This document shows, one piece after another, positions 1-7,639 of a stretch of DNA of 64,000 nt. The translations under genes were made by a program, and so were the position numbers. Location of the stretch: contig DAOPVX010000001.1 of NCBI GenBank assembly GCA_035351315.1, forward strand, positions 57,783 to 121,782, written 5' to 3'. The stretch is from UBA1359 sp029570385. Its GTDB lineage: Bacteria; Patescibacteriota; Patescibacteriia; Patescibacteriales; Patescibacteriaceae. A model generated the notes under the pieces. That model searched no databases and had not been told where the DNA came from. It saw nothing but the letters and a program-made list of their open reading frames with translations. Position 1 is the stretch's first letter. Every line of letters begins with the position of its first letter.

Positions 1-233
1 CGTGCCGGATGATGGCGCCGGTTTTGGATAGCTTGGCCGCCGAGTTAGCGGGAAAGGTTAAGATCGCCAAGATCAATGTTGATGACCCAGCTAATCAGCC
101 GTTAGCTGCTCAATACGGCATTCAAGGCATACCTAATTTGAAATTATTTAAGGCCGGTCACGAGATTGCCGATTTTGTCGGCATGCGCCAACTAGATAGT
201 TTGCGTCAGGATATTTTGGCGAAGATAGCTTAG
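1..233 (+). CDS. trxA: Thioredoxin, 5' end cut by window edge
   Basis: C-terminal three quarters of a thioredoxin. The first in-frame codons in the window (positions 3-8) read Cys-Arg and run into MMAPVLDSLA, so Cys at 3-5 is the second cysteine of the WCGPC active site; the first cysteine lies upstream of the window. The cis-proline stretch is present (GIQGIPNLKLF), as is the final strand and helix (ADFVGMRQLDSLRQDIL). Thioredoxin reduces disulfides in cytoplasmic proteins and is recharged by thioredoxin reductase, which is the next gene, one base downstream of the stop. The pair almost certainly forms one operon. The ATG at position 9 is internal, not the true start. Confidence 0.93.
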   Translation, partial: CRMMAPVLDSLAAELAGKVKIAKINVDDPANQPLAAQYGIQGIPNLKLFKAGHEIADFVGMRQLDSLRQDILAKIA

Positions 234-234
234 T

Positions 235-1164
235 ATGGAAGGCCAAAATTACGATTTATTAATTATTGGAGCTGGTCCGGCCGGCTTGACTGCCTCTATC
301 TATGCCAGCCGTTACAAGATTAAGCACGCTGTGCTCGGCAGCCTGCCAGGCGGTACCATAACTGAAGCCCATAAGATCTGTAATTTTCCTAGTGAAGCCA
401 ATATTAACGGTTGGGATTTGGCGCAAAAGATTGAGAGCAATGCTCGTCAATTGGGCGCTGAATTTATGGCTAGCGAGGCGGTAGCAATTAGCGGACAATA
501 TCCTAATTTTGCGGTTGAACTGGCTAGCGGTCAAGTTTTATTAACTAAATCTATTTTATTGGCTACTGGCACTAAACGCCGCCACTTGGGACTAGATAAT
601 GAACAGCAATACTTAGGCAAGGGTTTGGCCTATTGCGCCACCTGCGATGGTCCATTTTTTAAAGATAAATTGGTTGGGGTGCTCGGTGGTGGTAATAGCG
701 CGGCCACAGCAGCCCTATATTTAGCAGACATAGCTCGACAAGTTTATTGGTTTTATTTGGGTGATCGCCCTGAAGCAGCCGAGCCAAGCTGGCTGGAGGA
801 AATAGATAAGCGTGCCAATATTAAGCATTATCCCAATGTTAAGGTGAATCAGCTGCTGGGTGATAATCATTTAACCGGAGTGGAGTTGATTAACTCTGAC
901 CACCAAACCAGCCAATTGAACATAGACGGTTTGTTTGTAGAAATTGGCAGCGATCCGGCTACCGGATTATTACAGCAATTGAACGGACAAATTAATGATC
1001 GCGGCTATGCCATCGTTGACGCCGGACAAGCCACGACCGTAGCTGGAGTTTGGGCGGCCGGTGATGCAACAAGCAATTCTAACGGCTTGCGACAAATCAT
1101 TACTGCTTGCTCAGAAGGGGCGGTTGCCGCCGATAGTATCTTCAGATTTTTAAAAAAGAATTAA
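235..1164 (+). CDS. trxB: Thioredoxin reductase
   Basis: FAD-dependent thioredoxin-disulfide reductase, 309 aa, normal family length. The FAD Rossmann motif GAGPAGLTASIYA is at residues 12-24, the redox-active CATC at 134-137 and the second nucleotide-binding motif GGGNSAATA at 151-159. The C-terminal GVWAAGDATSNSNGLRQI is the second FAD-contact motif. It passes electrons from NAD(P)H to the thioredoxin encoded just upstream; the residues after GGGNSA do not settle NADH against NADPH preference. The ATG follows the trxA stop by one base and has no SD sequence. Confidence 0.96.
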   Translation: MEGQNYDLLIIGAGPAGLTASIYASRYKIKHAVLGSLPGGTITEAHKICNFPSEANINGWDLAQKIESNARQLGAEFMASEAVAISGQYPNFAVELASGQVLLTKSILLATGTKRRHLGLDNEQQYLGKGLAYCATCDGPFFKDKLVGVLGGGNSAATAALYLADIARQVYWFYLGDRPEAAEPSWLEEIDKRANIKHYPNVKVNQLLGDNHLTGVELINSDHQTSQLNIDGLFVEIGSDPATGLLQQLNGQINDRGYAIVDAGQATTVAGVWAAGDATSNSNGLRQIITACSEGAVAADSIFRFLKKN

Positions 1165-1193
1165 GCCTAGATTATTTTTTAATTTTGCCAGAA

Positions 1194-1220
1194 GCCGCTC
1201 TTTAAGGGCGGCGTCTTACT
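1194..1220 (+). terminator. Possible terminator of trxA-trxB
   Basis: Stem GCCGCTC (1194-1200) pairs with GGGCGGC (1206-1212) with one G-T wobble and a 5-nt loop, followed by a T-rich but interrupted tract. It lies 30 bases after trxB and just before a new promoter. Confidence 0.5.
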
Positions 1221-1221
1221 C

Positions 1222-1250
1222 TTGACAAAAAATGATAACTATGTTAAACT
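1222..1250 (+). promoter_or_regulatory. Sigma70-type promoter for the Wzz-like gene
   Basis: TTGACA (1222-1227), 17-bp spacer, TAAACT (1245-1250). Predicted start near 1257, about 25 nt before the ATG at 1282. Confidence 0.7.
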
Positions 1251-1281
1251 AGTTAATCAATTAATTTTTCATTGATTTCCA

Positions 1282-2148
1282 ATGCCTTATTCTTGGTGGC
1301 AAACAATTAAAGATAAACAATCAATCATTTGGTGGTGGTTAGTCGGTCTATTAGCTGCGGCTATACTGGTTAGTTTTTTGCAACCTTTAAAATATTCAGC
1401 TGAAAGCCAATTACTGGTAGTGCCTGATTACCAACAAACCAGTGATCCTTACCAGATCTCTCGTACTAATGAATATCTGAGTTCTTTATTGGCGCAGGTA
1501 ACTTATTCCAGCTCCTTTTTTGAAGCAACGGTCAAGCCGGAGTATCAGATTGATACCACCTATTTCGGCGATACCGCTAAAAAACGGATGACTAACTGGC
1601 GCAATACTATCAAAGTTAAGCCGATTAATGATTCCGGCGCTATCAGCGTCAAGGTTTATCATCCCGACAAGCAACAGGCTGAAAAATTGGTGCGGGCTAT
1701 TAATTATAATTTAATCACCAAAAATAATTATTATCACGGTTTGGGCGATAAAGTGACCTTAAAAGTGATTGATGAGCCATTAGTTTCTGGTTGGCCGGCC
1801 AAGCCCAATTTACCGCTTAATTTTGGTTTAGCTATTATTTTGGGAATATTGATCGGCTTAGCGCAAATCTATATTGTTAGTATTAATTATGATAATAAAG
1901 AATGGCCGGAAGTAGCTATGGATTGGCCTAGTTCCGAAGCGATTCAAAATATGGTTAAGCAGCCGACGGAAGCGATGACTGAAGCAGAGCCAACAAATTT
2001 AAAGCCGCAATCAATTAACCGAGTAGTTAAAAACAGCCAGATAACTAGTCAGCCGTTAGCTATGGAAACAGTAGATATTGATGATGGTCAAGATATTACT
2101 GAGCAATTAGTGCTTGGTGGCAATATTGATAATATTTTCGCTAGTTAA
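1282..2148 (+). CDS. Wzz/YveK-like polysaccharide chain-length protein
   Basis: 288 aa with two membrane segments (about residues 17-35 and 178-200) flanking an extracytoplasmic domain that contains SAESQLLVVPDY and repeated short helices. This is the Wzz / capsular copolymerase topology. The second segment is preceded by the Pro-rich WPAKPNLPLN that is usual in the family. Such proteins set the length of O-antigen, capsule or exopolysaccharide chains. The cytoplasmic tail (about 205-288) has no Walker motif, so no BY-kinase is fused. The location at the head of a glycosyltransferase locus fits. The start has no SD. Confidence 0.8.
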   Translation: MPYSWWQTIKDKQSIIWWWLVGLLAAAILVSFLQPLKYSAESQLLVVPDYQQTSDPYQISRTNEYLSSLLAQVTYSSSFFEATVKPEYQIDTTYFGDTAKKRMTNWRNTIKVKPINDSGAISVKVYHPDKQQAEKLVRAINYNLITKNNYYHGLGDKVTLKVIDEPLVSGWPAKPNLPLNFGLAIILGILIGLAQIYIVSINYDNKEWPEVAMDWPSSEAIQNMVKQPTEAMTEAEPTNLKPQSINRVVKNSQITSQPLAMETVDIDDGQDITEQLVLGGNIDNIFAS

Positions 2149-2212
2149 GTTTTTCAGCCGGTCAGTCGCTGGCCGGTTGAGGAGCTGCAACTAGGTTTCT
2201 AGGGGTAGTTGA

Positions 2213-2265
2213 ACTTTAAAAAAATAATAAAAATTGTAACGCGCCCTCAAGGAGGGCGAAAGGAG
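2213..2265 (+). promoter_or_regulatory. Leader: A-rich tract, hairpin and SD of the LysM gene
   Basis: ACTTTA followed by an A-rich tract (2213-2233), then a 7-bp hairpin CGCCCTC (2242-2248) / GAGGGCG (2252-2258), then the SD AAGGAG (2260-2265), 8 nt before the ATG. The leader at 15678-15722 has the same three-part order. A weak TTGAAC at 2209 has no good -10 partner, so no promoter is called. Confidence 0.6.
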
Positions 2266-2273
2266 ATTGTTAT

Positions 2274-3287
2274 ATGAAGAAGAGGATTTTTTTGGCCCTA
2301 GTGGCCGTCATCCTCGGAGTTGCCCTCTTCGGGGCGACTTATGTTGTTAAAATCGGTGATACCCTAGAAGGGATCGCCGAAGCGAACGGTGTGTCAGCGG
2401 AAACGCTGGCGCAGATTAACAACATTGACCAACCCTATGTCATTTGGGTTGGTCAAACATTAGATATACCCCAGGCCCCACAGCAGCCTAGGGTAATGGC
2501 CAGCAATGAAGGTGGCAATTTATTACTGCCAAATTCGTTGAGTAGTGGTTCGTCCGGCTCAAACATAGGCCGTAAGGCTTTTGTCTGGGCTAAGAAGCCA
2601 CCATCAGCTGGTGGCGGGGTTGGTTGTTTTTGGAATAATTCGGCTAGCGGTTATTACCGCTGGGCGAACGCCAAATGGCAACCGGTGGTGCTCTCACCCA
2701 AGACATCTTTTGGTGTTTGGGGTGAGGTCGGAGACGATTACTGTCGGGTAACCGACAGTAATTGGTCACAAACCGCCCTGTCTTTCAAGGCAGGGCCAGT
2801 CCTGGATTTTTACGTTCCAGGTTACTGGTTCAATTCCTGGTCTTTCAAGACCTATTATGGGTTCCGCCATGCGGACTCCCGCAATGGGGCCTGGGGTAAA
2901 ACCCAGGAAGACCAGACCTGGGCAGCCAACCTTTGGGTTGGTGTCCACCAGGGCGTCCAACCGTGGTTTGCCAAGACCAGTCTGTCCGGTGAATACACAG
3001 GCCTGATTTCCGCCGACGCCGTCGGCGGCAGTAACGGTCAATACTTGCCGGTCTCGTCCTACTCCCCAGTTAAATGGGAAAGCTCGTTAGAGCAATCCCT
3101 GTATAAATGGGGTGACGGTTCACTGAATTTTAGACTCGGTTATCGCCATCTTAATGGCGAACCCAACCCGGGGAAAGACCGGGCGTTCTATGGAATTAAC
3201 ATCCAACTCGGATGGGCGAAAGTCCTCTATGAGCTGGAAATTGGCAACAAAAAACAACAAAACATAGAAGCTCAACTGAGCTTCTAA
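2274..3287 (+). CDS. Secreted LysM-domain protein, hairpin-saturated gene
   Basis: 337 aa. An N-terminal signal peptide or anchor (KKRIFLALVAVILGVALFG) is followed by one LysM domain (about residues 22-65: TYVVKIGDTLEGIAEANGVS...LAQINNIDQPYVIWVGQTLDIP), which binds peptidoglycan or related N-acetylglucosamine glycans. The rest (about 80-337) is rich in Trp, Gly and Tyr and looks like an all-beta domain, perhaps a beta-barrel or lectin; I do not recognise it. The SD AAGGAG at 2260-2265 fixes the ATG. The coding DNA is packed with perfect inverted repeats, e.g. 2425-2456 (11 bp), 2597-2615 (7 bp), 2737-2762 (11 bp), 3010-3028 (8 bp) and 3265-3286 (10 bp). First gene of a three-gene operon. Confidence 0.8.
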   Translation: MKKRIFLALVAVILGVALFGATYVVKIGDTLEGIAEANGVSAETLAQINNIDQPYVIWVGQTLDIPQAPQQPRVMASNEGGNLLLPNSLSSGSSGSNIGRKAFVWAKKPPSAGGGVGCFWNNSASGYYRWANAKWQPVVLSPKTSFGVWGEVGDDYCRVTDSNWSQTALSFKAGPVLDFYVPGYWFNSWSFKTYYGFRHADSRNGAWGKTQEDQTWAANLWVGVHQGVQPWFAKTSLSGEYTGLISADAVGGSNGQYLPVSSYSPVKWESSLEQSLYKWGDGSLNFRLGYRHLNGEPNPGKDRAFYGINIQLGWAKVLYELEIGNKKQQNIEAQLSF

Positions 3288-3298
3288 AGGAGTACAAA

Positions 3299-4027
3299 GT
3301 GAAAGCAAGAAATTTTCTAATAGTCGTCGGTGTCGTCATTCTCTTGTTAATACTGTTCAGAGGTTGTTACAGTATTAACATTACTCGTCAGCCTACTACC
3401 AGGGGACTGGTAGTTCAGACTTTAGAAGGCCTTGGCATTCTAAATGCCAAGGTTGATGTTTTGGCTGCCGACGTCGACACAATTAAAGTTGACGTTCGCG
3501 AATTAAAAAACCGAAAATGTCCGACCAAGACAGTTTGGCGGACTAAAACCGTGGTTGTGCCACAGGCACAGCCACAGCCAGCGGATGACCAAATCACAAT
3601 CCCACCAGTGACACCGCAACCGCGGCGAACCCAACCACAGGTGGGTACAATTACGCCAGGGGATACACCAGGTCCCAAAGACCTATTATTCTGCATTGAC
3701 TTGGAGCCAACCAAGTCAACGGACAGTTCTAAGAAGTTTTTATTCTGGGAACTGGTCAACAACCTCGGGTATCAAATATCCAGTGTTATACCCAATAACA
3801 CTGGGAAATCGGCCAACATGAGGTTGGCCCCGGGTAGCTCCGTGGATGGCATTTTTTACGATGGAGAAATGCTCAAAATGAGCGTTTCCTCCTTAGGAAA
3901 TTGGTATGCCCAAATAATGGGCACACCGATGCCGTCCGACTTTCGACCGGCCATCCGCTCTAACAAGAGCGGATGGAGTAGCAAAATAATGATCAGGAGC
4001 GGAGACTATTTCGTCTACCGCTTCTGA
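3299..4027 (+). CDS. Single-pass membrane protein of unknown function, hairpin-saturated gene
   Basis: 242 aa, starting at GTG with SD AAAGGAG (3286-3292, 6-nt spacer). The SD follows directly on a hairpin formed by the last codons and stop of the LysM gene. A membrane anchor (about residues 5-24) leads into a short heptad-like region (VQTLEGLGILNAKVDVLAADVDTIKVDVRELKN), a Pro/Gln-rich linker (about 85-125) and a C-terminal globular domain without a recognised motif. Perfect stems in the coding DNA include 3395-3414 (8 bp, GGGA loop), 3430-3452 (10 bp), 3780-3804 (10 bp), 3811-3829 (7 bp) and 3951-3976 (11 bp). Function unknown; the layout suggests a surface-anchored protein with a spacer. 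Confidence 0.75.
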   Translation: MKARNFLIVVGVVILLLILFRGCYSINITRQPTTRGLVVQTLEGLGILNAKVDVLAADVDTIKVDVRELKNRKCPTKTVWRTKTVVVPQAQPQPADDQITIPPVTPQPRRTQPQVGTITPGDTPGPKDLLFCIDLEPTKSTDSSKKFLFWELVNNLGYQISSVIPNNTGKSANMRLAPGSSVDGIFYDGEMLKMSVSSLGNWYAQIMGTPMPSDFRPAIRSNKSGWSSKIMIRSGDYFVYRF

Positions 4028-4100
4028 GTGAGATCGTACAATTTTAACTCGAGGGAGAATGGCCTGGAAACCGTTCTCCCTCTCTTCATATGGAGGAAGA

Positions 4101-5117
4101 ATGAAAAATTTTTTTGCCGCGGTGTTTATGGCCGCGGTCTTAGTCAGTAGTCTTCCGGCTATCGGTTCGGCCATCTACTGGACTAGCCCGGTAATAATTG
4201 AGACCGATGTTGCCATGATTGCCAAGCACGACTTGGCAATCATTGACATAGAGAACCTGTTTAATAACCCGGACAATCTCCGGGCGATTAAGCGGGTAAA
4301 TCCCCGATGTCTAATTCTGGCTTATGCCAATTTTTTTGAGATTTGGCAGGAGCCAGTCCCGCCCAACAGACCATTTGGCGCCAGAATGACTCAGACCATC
4401 ACTAGCCAATTCCCAGACTGGCTATTGGTAAAAGCCGATGGTCAGCCGGCTAGTTTCTGGTCTGGGATGCAGCCACTGAATTTAAGTGACCTGTGTCCTG
4501 ATATTCAAGGTTATTCCTATCACAAATATCTTCAAGACATTCTCTTAGAGAATGTTTTGAATGATAAGGTCTGGGATGGTATCTTCCTCGACAACCTGTT
4601 TGACAGGGTGTCGTGGTTAGGTGCCCTAGACTTGGATCGCGACGGCCAGGCGGATGATTCTCGGACCGTCGACTATCATTGGTATAGAGGGGTTAGCCGG
4701 TTTTTAACCGGCATCCGTCAGGCCAAAGGTAGTCGTTTCCAGATTTGGGGTAATCATTTATCCCTATTCTGGAAGGATACTATCAATGGTCGTTTTCTGG
4801 AAGACTTTCCCACCCAGGACTGGTGTTGGGAAGAGGCCATGGCAATTGCTGGGCAATTGCCGGAAGTCGTCTTCCAGGGTAAAGGGCGGGGCATGGATCT
4901 GGCGTTCAATAGCAGTTTACTGCTAGATAACGCCTACTTTGCTTTCGGCCAGAACATGGCCGTGCCCGATTCCATGCTGGCTAAGCTGAACAGTTTGAAA
5001 AAGCTGCCAGCCAACCAGCGTGGAATATTAATGTTTAACGCCGCTGACCATACTTATCAGCGGCAATTAGGGGAGGAGCTGATTGAGGTTCGCCTCAATC
5101 GGCAAACTTCCGACTAA
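4101..5117 (+). CDS. Exported TIM-barrel glycoside-hydrolase-like protein, hairpin-saturated gene
   Basis: 338 aa from the ATG at 4101, chosen because GGAGG (4092-4096) precedes it and a signal peptide follows (KNFFAAVFMAAVLVSSLPAIGSA); an upstream in-frame ATG at 4059 lacks an SD. The domain resembles putative glycoside hydrolases with a TIM barrel (hypothetical glycosyl hydrolase 15-like, from memory): a strand with LILAYANFFE, WDGIFLDNLFD with a candidate acidic residue, DLDRDGQADD and INGRFLEDFP. It is a paralogue of 9955-11949, which shares the WDG..D and INGR..E.FP blocks. Coding DNA holds stems at 4215-4243 (12 bp), 4537-4555, 4696-4712, 4841-4861 (9 bp), a nested pair at 4901-4934, 5040-5064 and 5081-5100 (8 bp, TTCG loop). 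Substrate unknown. Confidence 0.75.
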   Translation: MKNFFAAVFMAAVLVSSLPAIGSAIYWTSPVIIETDVAMIAKHDLAIIDIENLFNNPDNLRAIKRVNPRCLILAYANFFEIWQEPVPPNRPFGARMTQTITSQFPDWLLVKADGQPASFWSGMQPLNLSDLCPDIQGYSYHKYLQDILLENVLNDKVWDGIFLDNLFDRVSWLGALDLDRDGQADDSRTVDYHWYRGVSRFLTGIRQAKGSRFQIWGNHLSLFWKDTINGRFLEDFPTQDWCWEEAMAIAGQLPEVVFQGKGRGMDLAFNSSLLLDNAYFAFGQNMAVPDSMLAKLNSLKKLPANQRGILMFNAADHTYQRQLGEELIEVRLNRQTSD

Positions 5118-5124
5118 CAATTGA

Positions 5125-5172
5125 CCTGTCATCCCGTTAAGCTTACGAGCTTGATGGGATGGCAGGTTTTTT
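5125..5172 (+). terminator. Strong terminator of the 2274-5117 operon
   Basis: CCTGTCATCCC (5125-5135) pairs with GGGATGGCAGG (5156-5166) with one wobble, and an inner AAGCT/AGCTT stem fills the loop. Six T follow (5167-5172). Confidence 0.9.
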
Positions 5173-5220
5173 CTTAGTCAAAAGTTTGACTTTATCCATA
5201 TTTTATGGCATTTTAGAGCT

Positions 5221-6507
5221 ATGGTTAAACAGACAAATAATTTAGTCACTAAACCAAATTTTCGTCGTCCGCCAGTTAGTATTGGTCAATTATTAGTTAT
5301 GATTGGCCTCTTTTTAACGGCCTTTTCTTTGCCGCTGCTAGATTGGCGTTTTTATCTTTCTGGCTTCGAGTTTAATATTAGTGATTTTTTAATTTTATTA
5401 ACGGCAGCTATTTATTTTATTAGTCGTATTTTTAGTCAATTGAGTGGTCAGCTAGTTAGAGCTTGGCGCTGGCCTCTGGCTTGGCCAGCCGCTATTTTTT
5501 TAGCAATTATTTTATTGAGCTCCGTTCTTAGTCCGTGGCCGGTAGCGGCTCTTAAATACTCGCTTAGGGTTATTGTTTTTGTCTATCTTTTTTATATAGC
5601 CCTGCCCTTTAACGCTTTAGATTCTTGGCCGAAGTGGCGTTGGCCATTAGCAGGCGCAATTATTGCCGGTATTTACAGTTCAGTTATTGGATTGTGGTCT
5701 TTAAGATGGCAAGATTTGCATGATGCTTTTTTTCGAGTTCAGCCCATGGCTATTTTTGGTCATTGGTGGCTAGGCAGCAATCATAATTTATTGGCCGAAT
5801 TTTTGGTTATTAGTAATTTTTTCTTGTTAGCTTGGGGGCGCTTTAGCAAAAATGATCGGCAGCGGCGAATCTTGGATATTGTTTTTATTATTTCGGTTGT
5901 TATTACTTTATTGACTTTTTCTCGGGCCGCTTGGATAGTAATGATCATCCAACTAGTTTTGTGGTGGCTGTCGATCAATAATCGCCGGCAGCGGATAGGC
6001 TGGTTGCTGGCTGCGGCCTTGTTAGTGGTTGTGATTACGCCTTTATGGTTAAAGATGGATAGTTTGCAGACGGCTAACTATAGTTCAACTGAAAACCGTG
6101 TTTTACTGACCCAAATTGCTTGGGAAAAAGTCCAACAAAAACCATTTTTAGGTTGGGGTAGCGGCCAATTTTTACAATTAGTTGACAATAACTTACGCTT
6201 TCGGGCCAAGTATGGCGATCCGATAGACTCGCATGGAGTTTTGCAAAAAGTGGCAGCTGAGAATGGTATTATTGGCCTAATAGCTTTAGCTATACTGTTT
6301 GTTAGTTTAGTAGCTATCTGGTGGCGGGCTTGGTTAAATAATCCTAAAGCGCGGTCATGGCTAACACCGTTGATTATTGGGGCATTGGGCGGTTTGTTGT
6401 TCCAGCTGTTCAATACTTCTTATTATAAGGGCAAGGTTTGGTTGCCAGTGGCTCTTAGTTTAGCCGCTATTCAATTACTAGCTTATGAAAAAAAGGCAAA
6501 GCCATAA
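5221..6507 (+). CDS. O-antigen ligase/polymerase-like membrane protein
   Basis: 428 aa, highly hydrophobic, about ten or more predicted membrane segments. The Wzy_C/O-antigen ligase signature region is visible: NRVLLTQIAWEKVQQKPFLG followed by WGSGQF, then a DSHGVLQKVAAENGIIGLI helix after the large extracytoplasmic loop. Such proteins polymerise or transfer lipid-linked glycans at the outer face of the membrane. Polymerase and ligase cannot be told apart from sequence alone. No SD; the ATG lies about 100 nt after the previous stop. The 3' end overlaps the next gene by 23 nt, so translation is likely coupled. Confidence 0.85.
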   Translation: MVKQTNNLVTKPNFRRPPVSIGQLLVMIGLFLTAFSLPLLDWRFYLSGFEFNISDFLILLTAAIYFISRIFSQLSGQLVRAWRWPLAWPAAIFLAIILLSSVLSPWPVAALKYSLRVIVFVYLFYIALPFNALDSWPKWRWPLAGAIIAGIYSSVIGLWSLRWQDLHDAFFRVQPMAIFGHWWLGSNHNLLAEFLVISNFFLLAWGRFSKNDRQRRILDIVFIISVVITLLTFSRAAWIVMIIQLVLWWLSINNRRQRIGWLLAAALLVVVITPLWLKMDSLQTANYSSTENRVLLTQIAWEKVQQKPFLGWGSGQFLQLVDNNLRFRAKYGDPIDSHGVLQKVAAENGIIGLIALAILFVSLVAIWWRAWLNNPKARSWLTPLIIGALGGLLFQLFNTSYYKGKVWLPVALSLAAIQLLAYEKKAKP

Positions 6508-7639
6508 TCAGCCCCTGAAGGTAGTTTGCTTGACGCCGCATTTATTTATCGGCGGAGCCGAGCGCCTAATGATTGATATTTTTAGTCGCTTGGATCGCCA
6601 GCGTTTTCAGCCGCAATGGTGTTGTTTAGAAGGTGATTCCAATGATTCGGCTAACTGGCGGCGGGAACTAGAACGGGCCGGCATTGAGGTGGTGGTTTTA
6701 GCCAGTGACCAAAAACCGAAACAAAAAGTCGGTCGTTTATGGCGGCTGATAGTAATTGGTTGGCGCCTATGGCGGTATTTAAGAAAAAATCGGCCAGATA
6801 TTGTGCAGACGCAGTTATTTGCCGATGTTTATCGGCCAATCGCTTGGCTAGCCGGTGTGCCGACCATTATTAGCGTGGAGCATAATTTAGATTATGATGA
6901 GCCGACTTGGACCAGACTAGCTAAAATAATCAGTCGCTGGTCGGTTAACGGCATAATTGCTGTATCCAAAGCCGTTAAACAAGACATTATTCAGCGTTAT
7001 CATTATTCATCTAATAAAATTGAGGTGATTTATAATGGCGTTGATTTAGATAAATTTTTTCAACCGATTGCTCGGCCTAGTTTAGTTGATCAGCCTCAAT
7101 TGATTTGGCGGCTGGGAGCTATCGGCCGTCTGACCCGGCAGAAGGGTTTTGATTTATTGATTAAAGCTTTAGCTAAACTGCCTAAAGCAATACATTGGCA
7201 ATGTTCAATTGCCGGTAGCGGCCCGCAGGCTGGTTATTTAAATGATTTGATTACTAAGTTTGGTTTAAACAATCAAATAAAATTAGTTGGTCTACAAACT
7301 GATGTGCCAAAGTTTTTAGCCAGCCTAGACTTGTTAATTGTTCCGTCGCGCTGGGAAGGCCTCGGGCTCGTTATTTTAGAGGCTGGCGCCGCTGGTGTGC
7401 CGGTAGTTGCTAGTCAAATTGATGGCATCGTGGAGATAATCAGCCAGCGGCATAATGGTTATTTGGTCGAGGCTGGCAGCGTCAACCAGCTAACTAAGGG
7501 TTTAATAGATGTGTTGACAGCGGTCAGTCCTGACGAACGCTTAACTTGGGCCATCAATTTGCAACAGACAGTTAAAGAGAAATTTTCCATAATTAAGACT
7601 GTTGAGCAGTACCAAAATTATTATGAACAAATTAGCTAA
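6485..7639 (+). CDS. GT4-family glycosyltransferase
   Basis: 384 aa GT-B fold transferase. The N-terminal domain has LFIGGAERLMIDIFSRL, the glycine-rich acceptor-side loop. The C-terminal domain has the GRLTRQKGFDLLIKAL phosphate-binding region and the EX7E motif in WEGLGLVILEAGAAGVPVVAS. Predicted retaining transferase using a nucleotide sugar to extend a lipid-linked glycan at the cytoplasmic face. Overlaps the upstream polymerase gene by 23 nt and the next transferase by 17 nt. Sugar and linkage cannot be read from sequence. Closely related in pattern to the next gene (GGAERL motif, same domain order), so probably an old duplication. Confidence 0.9.
   Translation: MKKRQSHNQPLKVVCLTPHLFIGGAERLMIDIFSRLDRQRFQPQWCCLEGDSNDSANWRRELERAGIEVVVLASDQKPKQKVGRLWRLIVIGWRLWRYLRKNRPDIVQTQLFADVYRPIAWLAGVPTIISVEHNLDYDEPTWTRLAKIISRWSVNGIIAVSKAVKQDIIQRYHYSSNKIEVIYNGVDLDKFFQPIARPSLVDQPQLIWRLGAIGRLTRQKGFDLLIKALAKLPKAIHWQCSIAGSGPQAGYLNDLITKFGLNNQIKLVGLQTDVPKFLASLDLLIVPSRWEGLGLVILEAGAAGVPVVASQIDGIVEIISQRHNGYLVEAGSVNQLTKGLIDVLTAVSPDERLTWAINLQQTVKEKFSIIKTVEQYQNYYEQIS

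Noticed and set aside
3415..3762. Antisense ORF of 115 codons inside the membrane protein gene, and similar antisense ORFs at 2766-3041 and 16179-16517
   Set aside because: Shadows of the sense genes; no SD, no family features, and the inverted repeats themselves help keep the opposite strand open.
4059..4101. Upstream ATG at 4059 as start of the hydrolase-like protein
   Set aside because: No SD there, the extra residues lie in a leader hairpin, and the signal peptide begins at 4101.
2241..5172. Inverted repeats as insertion sequence ends, REP elements or attC-type sites
   Set aside because: Every stem has a different sequence and lies inside coding DNA; no shared repeat, transposase or integrase is present.
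5186..5217. Promoter before the O-antigen ligase-like gene (TTGACT at 5186)
   Set aside because: No acceptable -10 at 16-18 bp spacing.
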